Of a DNA stretch of 64,000 nucleotides, positions 31,403-39,702 are shown one piece after another; positions within the stretch are counted from its first letter, which is position 1; each line of letters starts with the position of its first letter. The DNA comes from Pedococcus sp. 5OH_020. GTDB taxonomy: Bacteria; Actinomycetota; Actinomycetes; Actinomycetales; Dermatophilaceae. Where the stretch lies: NCBI RefSeq assembly GCF_027812955.1, contig NZ_JAPYZV010000009.1, positions 103,873-167,872 on the forward strand. Reading direction: 5' to 3'. Below the pieces are notes generated by a model, which saw only the letters and a program-made list of their open reading frames with translations, ran no database searches and was not told the origin of the DNA. The position numbers were made by a program, and so were the translations under genes.

Positions 31403-31640
31403 GTGGGCATCAGCATCCGGCCGAGAGCCGGCAGGGTGGCCTTCGACCTGGACGGCGAGATCGCCGTGCTTCCCGTGAACCACACCATGATGGGGATGGA
31501 CGTCTGCTTCAGAGCCCTCGGAGACTCCAAGATCCAGGTGGCAGTCGACCAGCAGCGCGTCGCGTTCGAGGCCGACGGCTACGACGCCGGCTCCAGGACG
31601 GGCTGGAGTCCCCGGGGACCTGTCGGAGATGACCTGGATC
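31403..31640 (+). pseudogene. Fragment of a pyridoxamine 5'-phosphate oxidase-like (PPOX) gene
   Basis: Directly after the Usp stop, a frame reads GRVAFDLDGEIAVLPVNHTM, then DVCFRALGDSKIQVAVDQQRVAFEADGYD and SRTGWS (split). This is the central signature of actinobacterial PPOX-fold flavin-binding proteins (GR-x-AF, PVNY/H, F-R-T-x-x-G-T/S-K, VAFE-x-D). The N-terminal start and the C-terminal half are missing, so it is most likely a remnant. The frame stays open into the next Usp-like gene, so a GTG start at 31403 giving a fused protein is a formal alternative, but the DosR-like box before 31709 argues for a separate gene. Confidence 0.6.
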
Positions 31641-31659
31641 AGGCTGCGCGCGCAGGGAC

Positions 31660-31673
31660 GGGACCTTCTGCCC
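31660..31673 (+). promoter_or_regulatory. DosR/DevR-like box E
   Basis: GGGACCTTCTGCCC lies 35 bases before the ATG at 31709 of the small Usp-like gene. One half is exact and the other has one departure from the GGCCC/GTCCC pattern. Confidence 0.45.
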
Positions 31674-31708
31674 GGGTGCGACAGCCAGGGACGCTGCATG
31701 CTCCGGCT

Positions 31709-32143
31709 ATGAGAGACAACGGAAACCACGATGCGCCACCGTCGGCCGAGGCCGACCTGGGCGAGGTCGTAGCCGGCATGACGAATGACGGCTCCGCGAG
31801 CGACATCGCGGCGGCGGCGGTCAAGCTGGCAAGGGAGCTGGGAGCCGGAGTGCGCTTCGTCCAGGTGCTCTCCAGCAGGGTTACCGGTGAGGCCCGAGCA
31901 GACGCTGAGTCTGCGACGTTCGCGGCAGCGCTTCGCGCGCTGCATGGGCGCCCCAGAGTGCGGGCCACCTTCGAGGCACCGTGGGGCGATCCCGGGAAGC
32001 TCCTCGTCGACAGGAGCCTTGCCGCGATGGGCCTCGTCGTCGGCGCCGACCAGCCACACCTGGACCACGACGGTACGGTCGCCGCGTACTGCCTCGCGCA
32101 CGCCCGCTGCCCTGTCCACGTGGTCGACTTTGGTGACGAGTGA
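31709..32143 (+). CDS. Small universal-stress-like protein
   Basis: This 144-residue protein has a single UspA-like fold: SASDIAAAAVKLARELGAGVRFVQV, then LLVDRSLAAMGLVVGAD and AYCLAHARCPVHVVDF (split). The ATP-binding glycine loop is replaced by GADQPHLDHDGT, so it is a degenerate Usp that probably does not bind ATP in the usual way. The ATG at 31709 is the first good start after the DosR-like box. It is followed by the 19-base repeat array. Confidence 0.7.
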   Translation: MRDNGNHDAPPSAEADLGEVVAGMTNDGSASDIAAAAVKLARELGAGVRFVQVLSSRVTGEARADAESATFAAALRALHGRPRVRATFEAPWGDPGKLLVDRSLAAMGLVVGADQPHLDHDGTVAAYCLAHARCPVHVVDFGDE

Positions 32144-32174
32144 GGGCCGACCGTCTCGCACGGGAAGAGCGCCC

Positions 32175-32250
32175 GACTCTCGAGAACGCGGAGGACTCTC
32201 GAGAACGCGGAGGACTCTCGAGAACGCGGAGGACTCTCGAGAACGCCGAG
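32175..32250. repeat. Four tandem copies of a 19-bp repeat
   Basis: GACTCTCGAGAACGCGGAG is repeated four times without spacers at 32175, 32194, 32213 and 32232; the first three are identical and the fourth has one change. Each unit holds the palindrome TCTCGAGA, so four such palindromes are spaced about two helical turns apart. The array lies between the Usp-like gene and a DosR-like box before an SDR gene. It is not a CRISPR. Confidence 0.92.
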
Positions 32251-32257
32251 GCTTTTC

Positions 32258-32271
32258 GGGACCAACGACCC
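32258..32271 (+). promoter_or_regulatory. DosR/DevR-like box F
   Basis: TTTTCGGGACCAACGACCC (box core GGGACCAACGACCC) fits the left half of the DosR consensus TTCGGGAC exactly and the right half with one mismatch. It lies 59 bases before the SDR start. Confidence 0.45.
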
Positions 32272-32330
32272 TGGGCCGGGATGAGTGGCAGGACAAGGCT
32301 GGTCGGTATCCAGGAAAGGGATGACTGACG

Positions 32331-33092
32331 ATGAACAGCTATGGACTGGGCGGCAAGACCGCCGTCATCACTGGGGGAGCTTCCGGTATCGGTCGGGCGT
32401 GCGCCCACGTGATGGCTCGCTCGGGTGCCGATATCTCGATCTGGGACCGCGAGCAGGAAGCCATCGACCTCGTGCTCAAAGAGCTCGAGGACTACGACTA
32501 TCGGATGCACGGTGCGGTCGTGGACGTCAGCGACTCGGCCGCGGTGGAGCGAGCGATGGACGAGGTCGTCCGCTCCCTGGGCCACGTCAGCATCGCTGTC
32601 TGCAATGCGGGCATCGGGGGTGAGTCCCTCACGAGCGGCGACTACACCGACGACGCCTGGCACCAGGTGCTCCGGGTCAACCTCGACGGCGTGTTCTACA
32701 CCCAGCGGGCCGCGATCCGCGCCATGAAGGCCTCCGGCCGCGGCGGTTCCATCATCAACATGGCATCGATCCTCGGAGTCGTCGCCTTCCCCACCGCCAG
32801 CGCGTACACCGCCGCCAAGCACGGGGTCGTCGGCCTGACACAGGCTGCCGCCTGGGAGCATGCCGTCGACGGCATCCGCGTCAACGCGGTGGGTCCCGGT
32901 TTCATCCGCACCCCGCTGATCGACGCCCACCTCACCGAGGAGATGATTGCAGGGCTGGCGGCGCAGCACGCTCTACAGCGCATCGGTGAGCCGGAGGAGG
33001 TCGCCGAGCTGGTCGCGTGGCTGGCCAGTGACGCCGCATCGTTCGCGACGGGCGCCTACTACCCCATCGACGGCGGCTACCTCGCGCGCTGA
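32331..33092 (+). CDS. SDR-family oxidoreductase
   Basis: A classical SDR of 253 residues. AVITGGASGIGRACA is the cofactor loop, CNAGIGGES the NNAG-type motif, and MASILGVVAF with AYTAAKHGV gives the catalytic Ser, Tyr and Lys; it ends YPIDGGYLAR. The substrate is not predictable. It follows a 19-base repeat array and a DosR-like box, so it may belong to the same stress island as the universal stress genes rather than the catabolic cluster. It converges on the aldolase gene. Confidence 0.9.
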   Translation: MNSYGLGGKTAVITGGASGIGRACAHVMARSGADISIWDREQEAIDLVLKELEDYDYRMHGAVVDVSDSAAVERAMDEVVRSLGHVSIAVCNAGIGGESLTSGDYTDDAWHQVLRVNLDGVFYTQRAAIRAMKASGRGGSIINMASILGVVAFPTASAYTAAKHGVVGLTQAAAWEHAVDGIRVNAVGPGFIRTPLIDAHLTEEMIAGLAAQHALQRIGEPEEVAELVAWLASDAASFATGAYYPIDGGYLAR

Positions 33093-33211
33093 GGTGGTCC
33101 CGCGGCGTTGCGCTGTGATCCGGGGCGGCGCATGCCGCTGAGGTGGGCGCGAAAGTCGAATGCCGCGTCGCGAGCCGAACGCCGCCTTGACGAACCCCGC
33201 TCATCGCTGCG

Positions 33212-34246
33212 TCACCCCGCTGCCGTGACAAGCGCTCCGGTGAGGTCGAGCGCGATGTCGACGATCATGTCCTCCTGGCCGCCGACGAGCCCGCGACGGC
33301 CGACCTCGAGCAGGATGGTGCGCACGTCGACGCCGTACTCCGCGGAGGCGCGTTCGGCATGTCGAAGGAAGCTCGAGTACACCCCCGCATAGCCGAGCGT
33401 CAGCGTCTCCCGATCCACCTGCACGGGGCGGTCCTGCAGTGGCCGCACCAGGTCCTCCGCGGCGTCCTGCAACGCGAACAGGTCGCAGCTGTGGTGCCAC
33501 CCCTGCAACGACGCCACCGCGACGAATGGTTCGATCGGGCAGTTCCCCGCTCCGGCGCCATGACCAGCCAACGACGCATCCACGCGCGTCACACCCTCCT
33601 CGACGGCAACGACGGAGTTCGCCACCGCCAGCGACAGGTTCTGGTGGGCGTGGATGCCGACCTGCGTCGACGGGTCCAGCGCGTCACGGTAGGCGCGCAC
33701 GCGCTCGCGGACGCCCTCCATGGTGAGCCGGCCGCCGGAGTCGGTGACGTAGACACAGTGCGCGCCGTACGACTCCATGAGCCTCGCCTGGGCTGCGAGC
33801 TCGGCGGCGGGGGCCAGATGGCTCATCATGAGGAAGCCCGACACGTCCATCCCGAGCTCCCGCGCCGTCGCGATGTGCTGGGCCGCGACATCGGCCTCGG
33901 TGCAGTGGGTCGCGATCCGGATCGACCGCACGCCAAGGGAGTACGCGTGCTTGAGCTCTGCGATCGTCCCGATCCCAGGTAGCAGCAGCGTCGTCAGCCT
34001 CGCCCGGCTCAGGTTCGCCGCCGCAGCTTCGATCCACTCCCAGTCGGTGTTGCTGCCGGGCCCGTAGTTGAGGCTGCCACCGGCGAGACCGTCGCCGTGC
34101 GCCACCTCGATGGCGTCCACACCGGCGCCGTCGAGCGCTCTGACGATCCGGCCGACGTCGGTCGGCGTGATCCGGTGACGGACAGCGTGCATGCCGTCCC
34201 GGAGAGTGACGTCTTGCAGGTACAGCTCGGGGACGTGCGTGGTCAT
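33212..34246 (-). CDS. 4-hydroxy-2-oxovalerate aldolase
   Basis: This protein of 344 residues cleaves 4-hydroxy-2-oxoacids (4-hydroxy-2-oxopentanoate) to pyruvate and an aldehyde, the penultimate step of meta-cleavage pathways (DmpG/MhpE/BphI/HsaF family). Metal and catalytic residues are visible: [11 protein letters not shown] with Arg16, Asp17 and His20, and the metal-binding HAHQN with His199 and His201. The C-terminal domain that docks and channels aldehyde to the dehydrogenase is present. The ATG at 34246 overlaps the acetaldehyde dehydrogenase stop (ATGA), as expected for this two-enzyme complex. Confidence 0.95.
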   Translation of the reverse strand: MTTHVPELYLQDVTLRDGMHAVRHRITPTDVGRIVRALDGAGVDAIEVAHGDGLAGGSLNYGPGSNTDWEWIEAAAANLSRARLTTLLLPGIGTIAELKHAYSLGVRSIRIATHCTEADVAAQHIATARELGMDVSGFLMMSHLAPAAELAAQARLMESYGAHCVYVTDSGGRLTMEGVRERVRAYRDALDPSTQVGIHAHQNLSLAVANSVVAVEEGVTRVDASLAGHGAGAGNCPIEPFVAVASLQGWHHSCDLFALQDAAEDLVRPLQDRPVQVDRETLTLGYAGVYSSFLRHAERASAEYGVDVRTILLEVGRRGLVGGQEDMIVDIALDLTGALVTAAG

Positions 34247-35214
34247 GACATCACCTCTGCGGCAGCGGGTTCCGGTGCCTGCGCCACGCGGGCGGCAATG
34301 CTCTGCGCCACCCGCAGCGCCGCCGACGTCATGATGTCGAGGTTGCCCGCATACGCCGGGAGGTAGTGGGCGGCGCCCTCCACCTCCAGGAAGACGGATA
34401 CCTTGGTGGTCACCCGAGGGCTGCCTGCCGGCACGAGCGTGTGCACCGGCTCATCGGCGCCGATCGGCGTGAACTGGACCTTCTGCTTCAGCCGGTATCC
34501 GGGGACGTACTGCGCGACCTTCGCCACCATCTGCTCGACCGAGCCGCGGACGGCGTCATGGTCGGCCTCACCGATGAGGCAGAACACCGTGTCGCGCATG
34601 ATGAGCGGCGGGTCGGCAGGGTTGAGGATGATGATCGCCTTGCCCCGCGCCGCGCCACCCACCTGCTCGATCGCCGCAGCGGTCGTCTCGGTGAACTCGT
34701 CGATGTTCGCGCGGGTACCCGGCCCCGCCGACTTCGACGCGATCGAGGCGACGATCTCGGCATACGGCACGTCGGTGACCTGCGACACCGCCGCGACGAC
34801 CGGGATCGTCGCCTGCCCGCCGCACGTCACCATGTTGACGTTGTGGACGTCGCGCTCCAGGTGCGCCTCGAGGTTCACCGCCGGCACGACGTACGGCCCG
34901 ATCGCGGCCGGAGTGAGGTCGACGAGTTTCTTGCCGTATGCCCCCAGCTTGGCCGCGTTGGCGACGTGTGCCTTCGCGGACGTGGCGTCGAAGACGATCT
35001 GGATGTCGGCGAACCCGTCGAGCGCGATGAGCCCGTCCACGCCCTCCGCCGTCGTGGGGATGCCGAGCCGGGCTGCCCGGGCCAGACCGTCGGAGCCGGG
35101 GTCGATCCCCACCATGGCTCCCATCTCGAGGCTGTCGGACAGCCGGATCACCTTGAACATCAGGTCCGTCCCGATGTTGCCGGAGCCGATGATGGCTACC
35201 TTGACCCTGCTCAC
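34243..35214 (-). CDS. Acetaldehyde dehydrogenase (acylating)
   Basis: This protein of 323 residues converts the aldehyde made by the aldolase to its CoA ester with NAD and CoA (DmpF/MhpF/BphJ/HsaG family). [15 protein letters not shown] is the NAD-binding loop, and [11 protein letters not shown] holds the catalytic Cys131. A GTG start at 35214 overlaps the hydratase stop (GTGA). It forms a channeling complex with the aldolase encoded next to it. Confidence 0.95.
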   Translation of the reverse strand: MSRVKVAIIGSGNIGTDLMFKVIRLSDSLEMGAMVGIDPGSDGLARAARLGIPTTAEGVDGLIALDGFADIQIVFDATSAKAHVANAAKLGAYGKKLVDLTPAAIGPYVVPAVNLEAHLERDVHNVNMVTCGGQATIPVVAAVSQVTDVPYAEIVASIASKSAGPGTRANIDEFTETTAAAIEQVGGAARGKAIIILNPADPPLIMRDTVFCLIGEADHDAVRGSVEQMVAKVAQYVPGYRLKQKVQFTPIGADEPVHTLVPAGSPRVTTKVSVFLEVEGAAHYLPAYAGNLDIMTSAALRVAQSIAARVAQAPEPAAAEVMS

Positions 35215-36035
35215 TGCTCGTCCTCTCCCGCGAACGTGACGCTGACACTGCCGATGCCGGAGACCTCTGCACGGACGCTGCTGCCCGCGCGGACCGCCAC
35301 CATGGGGCCCAGAGCTCCGGAGAGCACCAGCTGGCCCGCCCGAAGCGGATCGCCAAGCTCTCGCGACGTTCTGGCAAGCCACAGCAGGGCTTCCAGCGGG
35401 TCACCCAGACAGGCTTCACCTGTGCCCTCCGAGGCGACGCTGCCGTCCACGGTCATCGTCATGACGACCTCGCGCGGCTCGAACCGGTCCAGAGTCACCC
35501 GGTCTTCGCCGAGCACGTAGAGCGCACTGGAGGCGTTGTCGGCCACGGTGTCGGTGATCCGGATGTCCCAGCCGGCGACCCGGCTGTCGACGATCTCCAG
35601 CGCGGCCACTGCATAGTCCACGGAACTTCGTACGGCGTCGAGGTCGAGGTGGTCGGAGTCAAGATCGCTGCCGAGGACGAAGGCCACCTCCGCCTCGATC
35701 TTGGGCTGCAGCAGCGTGGCGGTGGATACCGGCGCAGCGCCTGACGCGTCCATGTCGCCGAAGAGCACACCGAAGTCCGGCTGGGCTACGCCGAGCTGCT
35801 GCTGGACGGCGGGCGACGTGAGACCGATCTTGCGACCGACGATCCGGCCCCCTTCGGCCAGCCGGCGCTGGGTGAGCATCCGCTGGGTCCGGTACGCGAG
35901 GGCGACATTGCGGTCACCGAGGACGTCGCGCACCGGGGCACACGGCACGCCGGTCTCTGCGGCTCGCCTGAGCCGGTCGGCGGCAACGGTGGCGACCGAG
36001 ACGCGCTCGTCGTCGCGCTGCGCTGCTGTGGTCAT
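35211..36035 (-). CDS. 2-hydroxypenta-2,4-dienoate hydratase
   Basis: This protein of 274 residues adds water to 2-hydroxypenta-2,4-dienoate to give 4-hydroxy-2-oxopentanoate, the substrate of the aldolase (MhpD/DmpE/BphH/HsaE family). Family landmarks are [21 protein letters not shown] with the metal-binding Glu pair, ALEIVDSRV and [11 protein letters not shown]. The ATG start is 67 bases downstream of a perfect palindrome likely bound by the adjacent IclR regulator. It leads the three-gene lower-pathway operon. Confidence 0.93.
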   Translation of the reverse strand: MTTAAQRDDERVSVATVAADRLRRAAETGVPCAPVRDVLGDRNVALAYRTQRMLTQRRLAEGGRIVGRKIGLTSPAVQQQLGVAQPDFGVLFGDMDASGAAPVSTATLLQPKIEAEVAFVLGSDLDSDHLDLDAVRSSVDYAVAALEIVDSRVAGWDIRITDTVADNASSALYVLGEDRVTLDRFEPREVVMTMTVDGSVASEGTGEACLGDPLEALLWLARTSRELGDPLRAGQLVLSGALGPMVAVRAGSSVRAEVSGIGSVSVTFAGEDEQ

Positions 36036-36100
36036 CGCTGGTCCTCTCGTGGTGGGGGCCTCCCACGATGACGCCTGGTGCGTGCCGGTTCCACCACGTC

Positions 36101-36117
36101 GTTCCACTGAGTGGAAC
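36101..36117. promoter_or_regulatory. Perfect palindrome, candidate IclR operator
   Basis: GTTCCACT-G-AGTGGAAC is a perfect inverted repeat with 8-base arms and one central base, 65 bases before the hydratase start and just after the IclR stop. A further half site, GGTTCCAC, lies a few bases upstream (36088-36095). This matches the style of IclR-family operators controlling aromatic pathways (for example PcaR/MhpR-type sites). Confidence 0.7.
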
Positions 36118-36123
36118 CTGGGG

Positions 36124-36939
36124 TCAAGAGCGGTGGTCCTGCAGGGAAGAGCGTCGGGCGAGGGTCGCGGAGATGCCCGCGGCCGCGGCTCGGACCGCGG
36201 CAGCGTGCTTCTCGGGATGGAACCGGGTGACCGGACCCGTCGCGCTGACCGCGGCGATGGGACGGTCCTCGCGGTCGAGCACCGCGGCGGCGGCACACAC
36301 GATCCCGACCGCCGACTCCTCGTACTCGTACGCGATCCCGGTCTCGACCACCGAAGCCAGCTGACGTGCCAGCATCCCGGGTGCCGTGATCGTCCTCGGC
36401 GTCCTGCGCGCGAGGCCCTGGGCCACCACCGACTCAAGCAGCTGCGGCGGTGAGCTGGCCAGCAGCGCCTTGCCGATCGCGGTGCAGTGCAAGGGCATCC
36501 GTCCGCCGATGCGCGATGGGGACCGGACCTGCCGGTGACCACCGATCTTGGCGACGTAGACGACCTCCTGCCCCTCGGGGACGGCCAGGTGCACCGTCTC
36601 GTGGGTCCGCTCGTAGAGGTCCTCCATGAAGGGCGTCGCCACCTCGAGGAGCTGTCGCTCGACCGACGCGCGCATCCCCAGCTCGAACACCTGGCCGCTG
36701 AGGCGGTATCCCTCCTCGGTGCGGTCGAGCAGCCGCACCTCCACGAGGTCGGCGAGGACGCGGTGGAGAGTGCCCTTCGGCAGGCCCGTGCGTCGGGTGA
36801 GCTCCGCGAGAGTCACCCCGTGGTCCTCGACGGTGAAGGACGTCAGCACGGTCATGACCTTCCCGAGCACCGAGCGCGTGTCGAACCTGGCCTCGTCCAA
36901 CCGAGCCCGGCCTTCCTCGGCCCGCGGGGTCGCCGCCAC
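36124..36939 (-). CDS. IclR-family transcriptional regulator
   Basis: This regulator of about 271 residues has the winged HTH (VTLAELTRRTGLPKGTLHRVLADL) near residues 37-60 and the IclR effector domain (VHLAVPEGQEVVYVAKIGG, MPLHCTAIGKALLAS, GIVCAAAAVLD). I use the GTG at 36939, which follows the TetR stop by 16 bases. It probably controls the lower pathway through the palindrome at 36101-36117, perhaps as activator in response to an aromatic intermediate. Confidence 0.88.
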   Translation of the reverse strand: MAATPRAEEGRARLDEARFDTRSVLGKVMTVLTSFTVEDHGVTLAELTRRTGLPKGTLHRVLADLVEVRLLDRTEEGYRLSGQVFELGMRASVERQLLEVATPFMEDLYERTHETVHLAVPEGQEVVYVAKIGGHRQVRSPSRIGGRMPLHCTAIGKALLASSPPQLLESVVAQGLARRTPRTITAPGMLARQLASVVETGIAYEYEESAVGIVCAAAAVLDREDRPIAAVSATGPVTRFHPEKHAAAVRAAAAGISATLARRSSLQDHRS

Positions 36940-36955
36940 GTCCCTCGCCGGCCGC

Positions 36956-37594
36956 TCAGCCCGCTCGGCTGGCGGACTGCGCGCGGCTCGACGCCGCGTG
37001 GTCGAACATGCCGAGAAAGACCTCGAGGTACTCGTCCGGGTCCCAGTCGGCGTACACCTGCGAGCCGACGAGCAGTCCCTCGCTGAAGGTGATGACGAGG
37101 GTTGCAAGGTCCTCGGCGAGCGTCCGGTCCGAGTCGGGGCCCAGTGCCTGTCGGACGTACGCCGTGATCATGGCCGCGGTCTGCGACCGGATCGCGAGGA
37201 ACGCCTCGCGGGCCGAGGCGTGCTCGTCGTGCTGGTCGAGGAGCACCTGCATGCCGATCCGAAGGAAGTCGGGCACGTCGCGCAGCGTGCGGGTGGAGGC
37301 GCCGAGGATCGACTGCAGCCCCTCGTGCAGGGTCGCCGCATCCGGTGCTGTCCACTGCGGCACGGTCCCGAGCCATTGGGCGAAGCTCGTCCGGATGACC
37401 TCCGCGAACAACGCGTCCTTGTCGGAGAAGTGCCAGTAGATGGAGCTGGCGGGCAGGCCCGACCGCTGGCTCACCGCGGCGATCGTGGCGCCGTGGAGGC
37501 CGCGCTCCTTCGCGAGCTGCGCTGCAGCAGCGAGGATCTTGTCCTTGGACCGGGCGCCGTCCGGAACCCCACCGGTCTGCGCGCGGGGGCTCAT
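36956..37594 (-). CDS. TetR-family transcriptional regulator
   Basis: This 212-residue regulator has an N-terminal HTH: ARSKDKILAAAAQLAKERG, TIAAVSQRSGLPASSIYWHFSDKDALF. The rest is a ligand-binding helical domain. Its recognition-helix segment GLPASSIYWHF is the same as in the TetR gene just upstream, with which it overlaps by ATGA. The two are paralogues, probably able to bind the same operator and perhaps to form heterodimers. Confidence 0.9.
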   Translation of the reverse strand: MSPRAQTGGVPDGARSKDKILAAAAQLAKERGLHGATIAAVSQRSGLPASSIYWHFSDKDALFAEVIRTSFAQWLGTVPQWTAPDAATLHEGLQSILGASTRTLRDVPDFLRIGMQVLLDQHDEHASAREAFLAIRSQTAAMITAYVRQALGPDSDRTLAEDLATLVITFSEGLLVGSQVYADWDPDEYLEVFLGMFDHAASSRAQSASRAG

Positions 37595-38226
37595 GAAGCG
37601 AGCCCTGTCGCCTGAAGGTGACCTGCCAGGCCTCGTGCCAACAGCGACACGTGTCGCCGGACGTCGCGCGCCGAGGTCACCCTGACCTGAAGGAAGAGGC
37701 CGTCCATCATCATCATGTAGAACTTCGCCAGCCGTTGGGGCAGTGCGGGGTCCGCCGACACCGCGTCGTCCTCGAGCACCTCGCGCCACCACCCCGCGAC
37801 GGCGTCCTCGGTCTCCTGCCGGACCTGGCTGTAGAGGACCCGCGCCGCAGGCTCCTTGACGCGCTGCTGCAGCGCGAGCATGAGGCCGAGGCTCCAGAAC
37901 TCGGGCTTCTGTGCGAGCGCCCGGGCGCCGCGCTGCAACCGGCCCTCCACCCGCTCGAGGAGGTCCCCGGAGTCCGCGCGCGGCGCCCAGGTCGGCGCGG
38001 TGCGACGCCACTCGCGGTAGCTGTGCTCGAGGGTGGCGGCCAACAGCTTGTCCTTGTTCCCGAAGTGCCAGTAGATCGAGCTGGCCGGCAGTCCGGTCCG
38101 CTCTGTCACGAGCGCTACGGTCGTGCCGTCGTAGCCGCGCTCCGCTGCGATGGCCAGCGTGGCGTCGAGGATCGCCAGCCGGGACTCCTCGCCCTGCTTG
38201 TGCCGCCGCTCCGATTTCCTCGCCAC
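37591..38226 (-). CDS. TetR-family transcriptional regulator
   Basis: This 211-residue regulator with GTG start has RLAILDATLAIAAERGYDG and VTERTGLPASSIYWHFGNKDKLL as HTH, followed by an effector-binding domain. It is the first of three regulator genes read leftward (TetR, TetR, IclR). It is divergent from the flavin reductase gene; the palindrome at 38370-38393 lies between them and is the likely operator. It probably represses the upper pathway in the absence of a pathway compound. Confidence 0.9.
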   Translation of the reverse strand: MARKSERRHKQGEESRLAILDATLAIAAERGYDGTTVALVTERTGLPASSIYWHFGNKDKLLAATLEHSYREWRRTAPTWAPRADSGDLLERVEGRLQRGARALAQKPEFWSLGLMLALQQRVKEPAARVLYSQVRQETEDAVAGWWREVLEDDAVSADPALPQRLAKFYMMMMDGLFLQVRVTSARDVRRHVSLLARGLAGHLQATGLAS

Positions 38227-38369
38227 CGGTACTGTCTACCACAGCGGCTGGACAGCGGGGTGTCACACGGGTGTATCGCTCGCTACATGGACAAAGACGA
38301 GGGACCTCGCTGAAGCTGATGCACCCTCATGAGACGACCCTTGCGTCCAGGGGCGCCGCGTCGTACCTT

Positions 38370-38393
38370 TCTCTGTAGTAATCACTACAGAGA
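38370..38393. promoter_or_regulatory. Operator-like palindrome 1 (CTGTAGT type)
   Basis: TCTCTGTAGT and ACTACAGAGA form perfect 10-base arms around AATC. It lies 24 bases before the flavin reductase ATG, so it could block its promoter or ribosome access, and about 145 bases before the TetR start. The core CTGTAGT-N4-ACTACAG recurs at 51414-51431 and in weaker form at 58444-58461. Confidence 0.8.
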
Positions 38394-38416
38394 CGCAAGG
38401 ACGTGGAGGTGGCGTC

Positions 38417-39667
38417 ATGACCGGCACACTGGCCCAGCAGTCGAGTGCCGTCGACCCGGCGGTGTACCGCGAGGTCATGGGGCACTACCCCACCGGCGTC
38501 GCGGTGGTCACCGGGTTCGACGGCGACCAGCCCGTCGGGATGGTCGTGGGCACGTTCAGCGCGGTGTCGCTCGACCCGCCGCTCGTGGCCTTCATGCCGA
38601 CTGAACGCTCCCGCACGTACGCCCGGCTCGCCAACTCGCCGACATACTGCATCAACGTCCTGGCGCACGACCAGCTCGACCTGTGCCGGCGTATGGCGGT
38701 GCCTCGCGACGACAAGTTCGACGGCGTCGACTGGACGCTCTCAGCGGACGGCGCACCGATGCTCACCGACGCCGTGGCCCATATCCACTGCATGCCGCAG
38801 GCTGCGGTGCCCGCCGGTGACCACCTCATCGTCCTGTGCGACGTGCGCGGCATGGAGGTGTCCCGGCCGGTGACCCCGCTGCTCTTCTTCCAGGGCGGGT
38901 ACGGCGGCTTCAGCCCGCGCGGGATGGCGGCCAAGGGGGACGCCGACCTGATCGCCGCCGTCCGGCTCGCGGACCCGGCACGGCCGCACATCGAGCGGCT
39001 GGCCCAGCAGCTGGAGTGCGAGGCGGCCGTGCTCGTGGGGCTCAACGAGGACGAGCTCACGACCGCGATGAGCTCGTACGGCGGGTGCGCGTCGATGCGG
39101 GAGCGCCTCGGTGACCGCATCCCGCTCATGCCACCCCTGGGCGAGGCGTACATCGCGGGCCAGTCGCCGGAGGTCGTGGAGCACTGGCTGGCCAAGGCGT
39201 CGTCGCAGGAACCCGAGGTCCTGCAGAGGTACCGTCAACGGCTGGACGTCGTCGCGGCCCGCGGCGCCGCGCTGGCGATGATCGCGCCGGGTGGCGAGGC
39301 GGCCTACCGTGAGCTGCACGAGGCGATGCAGGAGTACTCCTCGGGCGAGCTGACCCCGGCGCGGGAGCGAGCGGTGCGAGCGGTGGTCGCGCGCATGTCG
39401 CGGTTCTTCGCCACCGTCGACCTGACCGACGAGGAGCTCTACGACGTGGGCTCCGTGGTGGTGCCGGTGCACAACCCCGAGGGTGACATCTCCATGGTGG
39501 TGCGCCTGACGCAGCTGCCGCGCGGCGTCTCCGGCCGCACCGTGAAGGGGTGGATCAGCAGGCTGAAGCAGGCGGCAGGAAGCATCGAGAACGAGCTGCG
39601 CGGTAACGGTGGCGCCGAGCAGCTGCACGACTACCGGGCCTGGTACCCCAGCGACTTCCCCATGTGA
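38417..39667 (+). CDS. Flavin reductase fused to an IclR-type effector domain
   Basis: This protein of 416 residues has two parts. Residues about 14-172 are a flavin reductase of the HpaC/HsaB type (GHYPTGVAVVTGFDGDQPVG, SRTYARLANSPTYCINVL), which makes reduced FMN or FAD for two-component monooxygenases. Residues about 185-400 resemble the ligand-binding domain of IclR regulators (GDRIPLMPPLGEAYIAG, VVVPVHNPEGDISMVV) but there is no HTH. The C1 reductase of Acinetobacter 4-hydroxyphenylacetate hydroxylase has a comparable layout, with a C-terminal regulator-like domain that activates it on substrate binding. It likely serves both HsaA-like oxygenases of the cluster. The ATG at 38417 follows GGAGGTGG. 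Confidence 0.88.
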   Translation: MTGTLAQQSSAVDPAVYREVMGHYPTGVAVVTGFDGDQPVGMVVGTFSAVSLDPPLVAFMPTERSRTYARLANSPTYCINVLAHDQLDLCRRMAVPRDDKFDGVDWTLSADGAPMLTDAVAHIHCMPQAAVPAGDHLIVLCDVRGMEVSRPVTPLLFFQGGYGGFSPRGMAAKGDADLIAAVRLADPARPHIERLAQQLECEAAVLVGLNEDELTTAMSSYGGCASMRERLGDRIPLMPPLGEAYIAGQSPEVVEHWLAKASSQEPEVLQRYRQRLDVVAARGAALAMIAPGGEAAYRELHEAMQEYSSGELTPARERAVRAVVARMSRFFATVDLTDEELYDVGSVVVPVHNPEGDISMVVRLTQLPRGVSGRTVKGWISRLKQAAGSIENELRGNGGAEQLHDYRAWYPSDFPM

Positions 39668-39702
39668 CACCAGGGCTAGGCTGCTGGCCGCAGATGAAGC
39701 CC

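Noticed and set aside
32175..32250. Short regular repeats that could suggest a CRISPR array
   Set aside because: The 19-base units are directly contiguous with no spacers and no cas genes lie nearby; it is a tandem array.
30773..32296. A 507-codon leftward frame over two Usp genes
   Set aside because: Opposite-strand Usp motifs and ribosome sites are convincing; the leftward product has no recognisable feature.
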